Below are positions 1 through 6,116 of a DNA stretch of 6,680 nucleotides, one piece after another (position 1 is the first letter of the stretch; every line of letters begins with the position of its first letter). The translations under genes and the position numbers were made by a program. The notes beneath the pieces were generated by a model. The model saw only the letters and a program-made list of their open reading frames with translations. It made no database searches and was not told the origin of the DNA. This DNA is from JBKPRX01 sp046734795 (GTDB taxonomy: Bacteria; Actinomycetota; Thermoleophilia; Gaiellales; Gaiellaceae): assembly GCA_046734795.1 (NCBI GenBank), contig JBKPRX010000186.1, positions 1-6,680 of the forward strand, written 5' to 3'.

Positions 1-1
1 C

Positions 2-364
2 GCGCAGATCGCAGCCGGAATCCTCGACGCGGCCGAGTTCTTCGAAGGCCGGCTGCCCGAAGCCTTCGGCGGCTACGAGCGTTCGGCCACGAAGTACCCG
101 GTCCAGTATCCGACTGCCTGCAGCCCGCAGGCGTGGTCGACGGGTGCGCCACTGCTCTTTCTGCGGACGATGCTCGGTCTCGAGCCGCAGGGCGAGCATC
201 TCGTCATCGACCCGGCGCTCCCGACGACGATCGGTCGCCTCGAGCTGCTCGACATCCCAGGTCGCTGGGGTCGTGTCGACGCGTTCGGCCGCGGCAGAGT
301 CGAGGTCAACGGAAAGGCCCGCGCGCACGCGCGTCGCAGAACGGAAGTTGCGAGGTCGCGCTGA
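2..364 (+). CDS. Glycogen debranching enzyme / amylo-alpha-1,6-glucosidase, C-terminal part (5' end outside the window)
   Basis: The frame is open from the left edge to a TGA at 362-364 and gives the last 120 residues of a longer protein. The stretch RLPEAFGGYERS, then YPVQYPTACSPQAWSTGAPLLFLR and LGLEP, is typical of the C-terminal end of the (alpha/alpha)6-barrel in bacterial debranching enzymes that remove alpha-1,6 branches from glycogen-like polymers in the cytoplasm. The SPQAW segment is a family hallmark near the end of the barrel. A short beta-rich tail follows (about residues 65-105 of the visible part), then a basic end rich in Arg and Ala. The catalytic acids would lie upstream and cannot be checked. 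The next gene starts 32 nt after the stop on the same strand, so co-transcription is possible. The family is clear, but the exact substrate (glycogen, trehalose-related or another alpha-glucan) is not shown by this fragment. Confidence 0.85.
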   Translation, partial: AQIAAGILDAAEFFEGRLPEAFGGYERSATKYPVQYPTACSPQAWSTGAPLLFLRTMLGLEPQGEHLVIDPALPTTIGRLELLDIPGRWGRVDAFGRGRVEVNGKARAHARRRTEVARSR

Positions 365-381
365 CGGCCACCGTCTCGAGC

Positions 382-389
382 AAGGAGGG
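382..389 (+). promoter_or_regulatory. Strong ribosome binding site of the GMC oxidoreductase gene
   Basis: AAGGAGGG is a near-perfect Shine-Dalgarno sequence ending 7 nt before the ATG at 397. It fixes that start codon. It is the best ribosome site in the window, which suggests this gene is well translated and not merely coupled to the debranching gene upstream. Confidence 0.85.
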
Positions 390-396
390 CAAGTGA

Positions 397-1983
397 ATGG
401 ACGCCTGTGACGTCATCATCATCGGAACCGGTGCCGGCGGTGGAACGCTTGCGCGCGAGCTCGCGCCGACCGGGAAGCAGATCTTGCTGCTCGAGCGAGG
501 CGACTGGCTGCCGCGCGAGCCGCAAAACTGGTCCGCCGGAAGCGTGTTCGTCGACAACCGCTACGTCTCTCCGGATACGTGGTACGACGAGCGCGGGAAG
601 GCGTTCCAGCCGCAGATCCACTACTTCGTCGGCGGTGCGACGAAGCTCTACGGTGCCGCGCTCTACCGCTTTCGCGCGGAGGACTTCGGCGAGCTGCAGC
701 ACCACGACGGCGTCTCGCCCGCGTGGCCGATCTCCTACGACGAGCTCGAGCCCTACTACACGCGCGCGGAGCAGATGTACCAGGTGCACGGCGCCCGAGG
801 CGAAGATCCGACGGAGCCGCCGGCGAGCGCGCCGTACCCGCACCCGGCGGTCTCGCACGAGCCGCGGATCCAGCTCCTTGCAGACGATCTAGCCGCCGCC
901 GGTTACCACCCGTTCCACGCGCCGTGCGGGATCATGCTCGACGAGAGCAACCCGCCGTACAGCGCGTGCGTCCGCTGCGCGAGCTGCGACGGCTTTCCTT
1001 GTTTGGTGCACGCGAAGTCCGACGCCGACGTGCTCGGCGTACGACCCGCGCTCGAGCACCCGAACGTCACGTTGTGGACGAACTCGCGCGCGGTGAAGCT
1101 CGAGACCGACGCGAGCGGAAAGAACGTCACGAGCGTCGTGATCGAGCGCGACGGCAAGACGGAGCGTGTCTCCGCCGACATCGTCGTCGTCTCGTGCGGC
1201 GCTGCGAACTCGGCGGCTCTGTTGCTGGCCTCGGCCAACGACAAGCACCCGAACGGACTTGCGAACGGCTCCGACCAGGTCGGCCGGAACTACATGTTCC
1301 ACGCGAGCGCAGCCGTGCTCGCGCTGTCGCGTGAAGAGAACCCGACCATCTTCCAGAAGACGCTCGCGCTCAACGACTTCTACTTCAGCGGGCCGGACGC
1401 GGACTATCCGCTGGGGAACATCCAGATGGTCGGCAAGTCGCAGTCGCAGATGTTCAGAGGTGAGAAGCCGCGCGAGACGAAGCTCGCGCCCGAGTGGAGC
1501 CTCGACCGCATCGCGCGTCATGCCATCGACTTCTGGCTCTCGACCGAAGATCTACCGCGGCCGGACAACCGCGTGACGGTCGACGGCGACGGCAAGCTCA
1601 CGCTCGCGTACAAGTCGACGAACGACGTCCCGAAGCAGAAGCTGCTCGAACAGCTCAGGTCGATGCTCGGGAAGCTGAACATGAACGAGGGCCACCTGAT
1701 TCACCGGTTCGCGTACATGAAGAACGACATCCCGGTCGCGGGCTGTGCGCACCAGGCGGGCACGTGCCGGTTCGGCGCCGATCGCACCGACTCGGTGCTC
1801 GACGTCGACTGCAAGGCTCACGAGGTCGACAATCTCTACGTCGTCGACACGAGCTTCTTCCCGAGCATCAGTGCCGTGAACCCGGCCCTGACGGCGATGG
1901 CAAACGCCATTCGCGTCGGAGACCACCTGCGTCAACGGCTCGGCGTGAGCGACGAGTCGATGGCTCTGAGCAGATCGAAGTAA
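397..1983 (+). CDS. GMC-family FAD-dependent oxidoreductase (dehydrogenase) with a mid-protein cysteine cluster
   Basis: This 528-residue protein matches the usual length of glucose-methanol-choline oxidoreductases. The N-terminus shows the Rossmann FAD-binding motif GTGAGGG (residues 10-16) after a hydrophobic beta strand, with E33 in LLERG placed to bind the adenosine ribose. The C-terminal GMC domain contains HQAGTCRFG (452-460; H452 is the expected catalytic base), a second FAD-contact segment NLYVVDTSFFPS (479-490) and VNPALTAMANA (494-504; N495 is the expected active-site partner). Four cysteines, C191, C194, C197 and C202, with C177 nearby, lie where some GMC dehydrogenases carry cysteines or an iron-sulfur cluster. 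There is no signal peptide or membrane segment, so it is cytoplasmic or peripherally bound to the membrane. The start is fixed by AAGGAGGG at 382-389. The stop is 13 nt before cydA, suggesting a shared transcript. The substrate is unknown; a sugar, alcohol or polyol is likely from the family. The electron acceptor may be quinone (inference). Confidence 0.92.
   Translation: MDACDVIIIGTGAGGGTLARELAPTGKQILLLERGDWLPREPQNWSAGSVFVDNRYVSPDTWYDERGKAFQPQIHYFVGGATKLYGAALYRFRAEDFGELQHHDGVSPAWPISYDELEPYYTRAEQMYQVHGARGEDPTEPPASAPYPHPAVSHEPRIQLLADDLAAAGYHPFHAPCGIMLDESNPPYSACVRCASCDGFPCLVHAKSDADVLGVRPALEHPNVTLWTNSRAVKLETDASGKNVTSVVIERDGKTERVSADIVVVSCGAANSAALLLASANDKHPNGLANGSDQVGRNYMFHASAAVLALSREENPTIFQKTLALNDFYFSGPDADYPLGNIQMVGKSQSQMFRGEKPRETKLAPEWSLDRIARHAIDFWLSTEDLPRPDNRVTVDGDGKLTLAYKSTNDVPKQKLLEQLRSMLGKLNMNEGHLIHRFAYMKNDIPVAGCAHQAGTCRFGADRTDSVLDVDCKAHEVDNLYVVDTSFFPSISAVNPALTAMANAIRVGDHLRQRLGVSDESMALSRSK
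967..1002 (+). other. Cysteine cluster C-x2-C-x2-C-x4-C in the GMC oxidoreductase
   Basis: Residues 191-202 (CVRCASCDGFPC) hold four cysteines in twelve residues. They are followed by a segment (to about residue 236, AVKLE) that resembles the strand-and-loop region after the iron-sulfur site of FAD-dependent glucose dehydrogenase alpha subunits. The motif could bind an Fe-S cluster or zinc, or form disulfides. The spacing differs from the glucose dehydrogenase site as I remember it. The motif is certain; its function is inference. Confidence 0.6.
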
Positions 1984-1996
1984 CGGATTCGACGGG

Positions 1997-3391
1997 ATGA
2001 CGCTCTTCGCCTCGACAGTCGTCAACCTCGCGCGCGCGCAGTTTGCGACCACGTCCCTGTACCACTTTCTGTTCGTTCCGCTCACGCTCGGGCTCGGGCC
2101 ACTCGTCGCGATCATGCAGACGCTCTGGCACCGAACCGGGGACGAGTCCTGGTTGCGGCTGACGCGCTTCTTCGGGACGCTCTTGCTCATCAACGTCGCG
2201 ATCGGCGTCGCGACCGGGCTCGTGCAGGAATTCGAGTTCGGGATGAACTGGTCCGTCTACTCGAAGTTCGTCGGCAACGTGTTCGGGGCGCCCCTCGCGA
2301 TCGAGGGCCTGGCTGCGTTCATGCTCGAATCGACGTTCCTCGGTCTGTGGATCTTCGGCTGGAACCGCCTCTCACCGCGGTTGCACCTCGCGACGATCTG
2401 GATCGTCGTGGTGGGAAGTTGGGCGTCTGCGTACTTCATCCTCGTCGCCAACTCGTGGATGCAGCACCCGGTCGGCTACAAGATCGTGAACGGCGAGGCG
2501 CAGCTGACGAGTGTCTGGGCGCTCCTCTCGAATGGGTTCGCGCTCCGCGCCTACGTGCATACGATCCTCGCCGGCCTGATTTTCGGGTCGATCCTCGTGC
2601 TCGGCGTTTGCTGCTGGCAGTTCCTGCGCGGTCACGAGGTCGAGCTGTTCGGTAAGGCCGTGAAGCTGGCGTTGATCGTCGCGGTCCCGGTGACGCTGCT
2701 GCAGCTCGTCGTCGGCAACCGCTTCGGCGCGGCCGTGACGAGCGCCCAGAGCATGAAGATCGCGGCCTCCGAGGCACAGTGGAAGACCTGCGAGCCCTGC
2801 GGCTTCTCGCTCTTCCAGATCGGCGGGTTCTCCGAGCAGGACGAGACGCCCAGCTTCGCGATCACAGTCCCGCGAGTCCTGTCGTACATGGCGACCGGCT
2901 CGTTCAGCGGCCAGGTTCAGGGGCTCACCGAGCTGCAGGGGCAGGAGCAACGCAAGTACGGCCGCGGCAACTACATGCCGAACGTCAAGGTCGTCTACTG
3001 GTCGATGCGCGTGATGGCCTACGCCGGGGTGCTGATGTTCCTGGTGGCTGCGCTCGGCGCGTGGCTCTACTGGAAGAAGAAGCTCGAGCGTGCGCGCTGG
3101 TTCCAACGGACGGCACTTGCTGCGATCGCTCTGCCGTTCGTCGCCGCCTCGGCCGGCTGGGTCCTCACCGAGATGGGGCGCCAACCGTGGATCGTGCAAG
3201 GGCTGCTGAAGACGAGCCAAGCGAACTCGCCGAACGTCAGCACGACGTGGCTCGGCATCAGCCTCGGCTTCTTCATCGCGCTCTACGCGATCCTCGGCGT
3301 GACCGACTTCGTGCTGATGCGCCGCTACGCGCGACCCGACCGGCCGGTGCCGCGCGAGGAGGTGCCCGCACCGGCGGTGAGCTTCGGATGA
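1997..3391 (+). CDS. cydA: Cytochrome bd-type quinol oxidase subunit I (CydA), short Q-loop form
   Basis: This 464-residue integral membrane protein carries the hemes b558, b595 and d and the quinol-oxidising site of the bd oxidase, which reduces oxygen to water at high affinity. Residues matching the E. coli ligands are present: H23 (YHFLFVPLTLG) for b595, H188 and M340 (in YWSMRVM) for b558, R338 next to it, and the proton-path acids E103 and E111. K254 and E259 in MKIAASEA match the quinol-site pair, and GWVLTEMGRQPW (377-388) is the family signature. About nine membrane helices are visible (near 14-40, 57-77, 94-122, 128-150, 181-207, 219-240, 332-354, 368-381, 407-431). The Q-loop (about 241-331) is short, unlike the long form of E. 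coli. It contains a CEPC pair at 265-268. The ATG at 1997 is the only sensible start and places H23 four residues beyond its E. coli position. The ribosome site is weak, so coupling to the upstream gene is likely. It overlaps cydB by 4 nt. Confidence 0.97.
   Translation: MTLFASTVVNLARAQFATTSLYHFLFVPLTLGLGPLVAIMQTLWHRTGDESWLRLTRFFGTLLLINVAIGVATGLVQEFEFGMNWSVYSKFVGNVFGAPLAIEGLAAFMLESTFLGLWIFGWNRLSPRLHLATIWIVVVGSWASAYFILVANSWMQHPVGYKIVNGEAQLTSVWALLSNGFALRAYVHTILAGLIFGSILVLGVCCWQFLRGHEVELFGKAVKLALIVAVPVTLLQLVVGNRFGAAVTSAQSMKIAASEAQWKTCEPCGFSLFQIGGFSEQDETPSFAITVPRVLSYMATGSFSGQVQGLTELQGQEQRKYGRGNYMPNVKVVYWSMRVMAYAGVLMFLVAALGAWLYWKKKLERARWFQRTALAAIALPFVAASAGWVLTEMGRQPWIVQGLLKTSQANSPNVSTTWLGISLGFFIALYAILGVTDFVLMRRYARPDRPVPREEVPAPAVSFG
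3376..3381 (+). promoter_or_regulatory. Weak ribosome binding site of cydB inside the cydA end
   Basis: GGTGAG lies 6 nt before the ATG at 3388 and is the only reasonably spaced Shine-Dalgarno-like sequence. A better match, GAGGAGGTG at 3356-3364, is 23 nt from the ATG, which is too far for normal use. Together with the 4-nt ATGA overlap of the cydA stop and cydB start, this points to translational coupling. Confidence 0.4.
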
Positions 3392-4437
3392 ACCTCCAGA
3401 TCCTCTGGTTCGTGTTGATCGCGTTCTTCTGGAGCGGCTACCTGATGCTCGAGGGCTTCGACTTCGGCGTCGGAATGCTGCTGCCGTTCGTCCCGCGCGA
3501 CGAGCGCGAGCGCGGCACGATGCTCGACACGATCGGGCCGGTTTGGGACGGCAACGAGGTGTGGCTCGTCGTCGCGGGCGGCGCGACCTTCGCTGCGTTC
3601 CCGGCCTGGTACGCGACGATGTTCTCGGGCTTCTATCTCGCCCTGCTCCTCGTCCTCTTCTTCCTGATTGTCCGCGTCGTCTCGTTCGAATGGCGGTCGA
3701 AAGGCGAGGGAACGCGCTGGCGGAACGTCTGGCTCTGGGCGAACGCCGGCGGCAGCGCGGGCATCGCCCTCGTCTGGGGAATCGGGCTCTCGAGCCTGCT
3801 CCACGGCTTGCCCATCGACTCCTCCGGCAACTACACCGGCAACCTCTGGGATCTCTTCACCGGCTACACCGTTCTCGGCGGGATCGCGTTCGTGCTCGTC
3901 TTCGCTTTCCACGGCGCGATCTTCCTGACGCTGCGGACAACGGGCGATCTCTGCGAGTGCTCCCGCCGCGCGGCGCGGTCACTCGCGATCCCGGCTGTCG
4001 CGCTCGCCGCGGGCTTTGTGATCTGGACCGTCGCCGTCGCGGTCGACAAGAACGACAAGAACGTCTTTCCGCCGGTGCTGCCGGCCGTGATCGCCATTGC
4101 TGCGTTCGCTGTCGCCGGCCTCCTCGTCTACGCCGGTCGGAGCGGCGTCGCGTTCGCTCTCAGCGCGGTCGGGACGGTCAGCGTTGTCGTCACGCTCTTT
4201 GCGAGCCTCTATCCGCGCGTGATGGTCTCGGACCCGGGCTTCGGCAACAGCCTGACGGTCAGCGACGCGGCTTCGGAGCACTACACGCTCGCGGTGATGA
4301 GCGTCGTCGCGCTGATCGTCACTCCGGTTGTGCTCGTGTACCAGGCTTGGACGTACCGCGTCTTCCGTCACCGACTCGGCGGAGATGAACTGGTGCCGGA
4401 CGCGCGCTCCGAGCTGCGGGCTCAGCCAGAGGCCTAG
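3388..4437 (+). CDS. cydB: Cytochrome bd-type quinol oxidase subunit II (CydB)
   Basis: This 349-residue membrane protein pairs with CydA to form the bd oxidase and is needed for a stable heme site and a proton channel. Family motifs are clear: LEGFDFGVG (21-29), GPVWDGNEVWL (50-60), the FPAWYATMFSGFYLAL segment (71-86), and near the C-terminus SLYPRVMVSD (273-282) with LTVSDAASEHYTL (289-301). D25 and D54 match conserved acids of E. coli CydB. About nine hydrophobic helices are visible. The ATG at 3388 overlaps the cydA stop as ATGA, the usual arrangement for a coupled pair; the frame runs open further upstream, but that part is out-of-frame cydA. Oddities are a CEC pair (C189, C191) in the loop after the fifth helix and a 9-nt direct repeat at 4045-4062 encoding DKNDKN. 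The TAG at 4435-4437 is 2 nt before the cydD start. Confidence 0.97.
   Translation: MNLQILWFVLIAFFWSGYLMLEGFDFGVGMLLPFVPRDERERGTMLDTIGPVWDGNEVWLVVAGGATFAAFPAWYATMFSGFYLALLLVLFFLIVRVVSFEWRSKGEGTRWRNVWLWANAGGSAGIALVWGIGLSSLLHGLPIDSSGNYTGNLWDLFTGYTVLGGIAFVLVFAFHGAIFLTLRTTGDLCECSRRAARSLAIPAVALAAGFVIWTVAVAVDKNDKNVFPPVLPAVIAIAAFAVAGLLVYAGRSGVAFALSAVGTVSVVVTLFASLYPRVMVSDPGFGNSLTVSDAASEHYTLAVMSVVALIVTPVVLVYQAWTYRVFRHRLGGDELVPDARSELRAQPEA
4428..4432 (+). promoter_or_regulatory. Ribosome binding site of cydD
   Basis: AGAGG lies 7 nt before the GTG at 4440, inside the last codons of cydB. It supports the GTG as the true start of cydD; no ATG in that frame gives a better N-terminus. Confidence 0.55.
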
Positions 4438-4439
4438 GC

Positions 4440-6116
4440 GTGCGCGCGCTCGACCCGCGCCTCGTTCGACGCGCTCGGCCGGTCCGGCGGCTGCTCGGGG
4501 TCGACATCGTCCTCGGCGTCGCGAACGCGCTGCTCGTTCTCCTTCAGGCGACGTTGTTCGCACACGTCGTCGCGCGCGCATTCGGCGGCGCGTCGCTCGG
4601 CGAAGTCGCGTTCGAGCTCGTCTTACTGATGCTTGCGTTCGCCGGACGCGGTCTGCTCTCGTGGGCCTTCGAGGTCTGCGGCGCACGCGCAGCGTCAGAC
4701 GTGCTCTCGGAGCTTCGGCTCGAGCTCTTCGAGCGGCGCCTTCGGACGGAGCCCGCAGCGCTCGACGGCGTCGAGGCAGGCGAGATCGCAGCGGCCGGCG
4801 TCCAGGGCGTCGACAGCCTCGAGGCGTACTTCGGCCGGTACCTGCCGCAGGTCGTCCTGGCGTGCGTCGTCCCGCTCGCAATCCTCGGTTGGGTCGGCGC
4901 CGTCGACCTCACCTCGGCACTCGTCATGCTCTTGACGCTGCCGCTCGTGCCGGTGTTCATGTGGCTGATCGGCCGCTACACCGAGGAGCGCACACGCGAG
5001 CGCTGGCTCGCGCTGCGGCTTCTCTCGACGCACTTCCTCGACATCGTGCGCGGCCTGCCGACGCTGAAGCTCCTGAACCAAAGCCGCGCGCAAGGGCGGC
5101 GGATCGCCGAGGTGAGCGACCAGTACCGCGCCGCGACGATGGGGACGCTGCGCGTCTCGTTCCTCTCGGGCTCGGCGCTCGAGCTCGCCGCAACGCTCGG
5201 CGTCGCGCTCGTCGCGGTGACCGTCGGCGTGCGCCTCGTCGGCGGCGGTCTCGGCCTCCAAGCCGGACTGACCGTGCTCGTCCTTGCACCGGAGCTGTAC
5301 CAGCCGCTGCGCCAGCTCGGCGCGCAGTTCCACGCGAGCGCCGACGGGCTGGCGGTTGCCGAGCAGATGCTCGCGCTCGTCGAGGCTGAACAAGAACGCC
5401 GAGCGAGCGGAACGGTGCGTGCCCCATCGCCGGCGACCGCGGCCGTGTGCTTCGAGCAGGTCTCGTTCGCGTATCCAGCTCGGCACGGACTCGTGCTGGA
5501 CGGCTTCGACCTCGAGCTTCGCCCGGGCGAGACGGTCGCGCTCGTCGGCGAGAGCGGCGCGGGCAAGAGCACGGTTGCGAGCCTGCTCCTTCGCCTGGCC
5601 GTGCCGGCGTCCGGCCGCGTGACCGTCGGCGGTGTCGACCTCGCCGGTTGCGACGCTCCGAGCTGGCGCACGCAGCTGGCCTGGGTGCCGCAACATCCGA
5701 CGATCTTTCGCGGCACGGTTGCGGAGAACATCCGGCTCGGCCGCGCCGCGGCAAGTGACGACGACGTTCGCATTGCCGCCGCACTCGCGGGTGCGGGCGG
5801 TTTCGTCTGCGCCTTGCCGAACGGCTACGAAACGCTCGTCGGCGACGGCGGCCGGCCGCTCTCGGCGGGCGAGCGCCGACGGATCGCGCTTGCGCGCGCG
5901 TTCCTGCGCGACGCGCCGCTGGTCGTGCTCGACGAGCCGACTGCGGACCTCGACGCCGAAAGCGCCGAAGTCGTCGCCCGCGCGGTCGACCGCCTGAGCA
6001 GCAGGCGCATGGTGCTCCTGATCGCGCACCGCCCCGAGCTCGTGCGACGTGCGGACCGCATCGTCGTACTCGAGCGTGGCGGGGCGGCGACGCTTTCGGC
6101 GCGGGAGGCTGCATGA
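4440..6116 (+). CDS. cydD: ABC transporter CydD, permease-ATPase half of the CydDC heterodimer
   Basis: This 558-residue protein fuses an N-terminal six-helix membrane domain (helices near 18-45, 55-78, 135-155, 160-180, 246-270 and 275-295) to a C-terminal ATPase domain. The ATPase shows Walker A GESGAGKST (370-378), Q-loop Q418 in VPQHP, signature LSAGE (474-478), Walker B LVVLDE (494-499) with E499 as catalytic base, and switch H530. ERWLALRLLSTHFLDIVRGLPTLKLL in the membrane domain (about 187-212) is typical of CydD rather than other exporters. CydDC is required for bd oxidase assembly; it was described as a cysteine/glutathione exporter and more recently as a heme transporter. The GTG start is supported by AGAGG upstream and comes 2 nt after cydB. 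The signature reads LSAGE instead of LSGGQ, and a TTA leucine codon, rare in this DNA, lies at 4623-4625. The gene overlaps cydC by 4 nt. Confidence 0.95.
   Translation: MRALDPRLVRRARPVRRLLGVDIVLGVANALLVLLQATLFAHVVARAFGGASLGEVAFELVLLMLAFAGRGLLSWAFEVCGARAASDVLSELRLELFERRLRTEPAALDGVEAGEIAAAGVQGVDSLEAYFGRYLPQVVLACVVPLAILGWVGAVDLTSALVMLLTLPLVPVFMWLIGRYTEERTRERWLALRLLSTHFLDIVRGLPTLKLLNQSRAQGRRIAEVSDQYRAATMGTLRVSFLSGSALELAATLGVALVAVTVGVRLVGGGLGLQAGLTVLVLAPELYQPLRQLGAQFHASADGLAVAEQMLALVEAEQERRASGTVRAPSPATAAVCFEQVSFAYPARHGLVLDGFDLELRPGETVALVGESGAGKSTVASLLLRLAVPASGRVTVGGVDLAGCDAPSWRTQLAWVPQHPTIFRGTVAENIRLGRAAASDDDVRIAAALAGAGGFVCALPNGYETLVGDGGRPLSAGERRRIALARAFLRDAPLVVLDEPTADLDAESAEVVARAVDRLSSRRMVLLIAHRPELVRRADRIVVLERGGAATLSAREAA
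6103..6108 (+). promoter_or_regulatory. Ribosome binding site of cydC inside the cydD end
   Basis: GGGAGG lies 4 nt before the ATG at 6113. The spacing is slightly short, but the match is good, and the ATG overlaps the cydD stop as ATGA. This fixes the cydC start. Confidence 0.6.

Noticed and set aside
365..396. Promoter or terminator between the debranching and GMC genes
   Set aside because: I saw no convincing -35/-10 pair or stable hairpin with a T-run in these 32 nt; only the ribosome binding site is clear.
73..858. Minus-strand open frame of 261 codons over the debranching and GMC genes
   Set aside because: It spans two well-recognised genes on the other strand and is Arg-rich without domain features.
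2372..3220. Minus-strand open frame of 282 codons across cydA
   Set aside because: It lies fully inside cydA, is of low complexity in charged residues and has no plausible membrane or enzyme motif.
3356..3364. GAGGAGGTG as the ribosome site of cydB
   Set aside because: It ends 23 nt before the ATG, outside usual spacing, and it encodes the REEV part of the CydA tail, so the match may be chance.
2779..3387. Upstream extension of the cydB frame by about 200 codons
   Set aside because: The translated extension is Arg-rich and overlaps cydA out of frame. The CydB N-terminus (MNLQILWFVLIAF) begins at 3388, matching the family length.
4045..4062. Direct 9-nt repeat (GACAAGAAC twice) as a regulatory repeat
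   Set aside because: It has only two copies, is in frame within cydB and encodes a loop between helices; it is more likely a small coding duplication.
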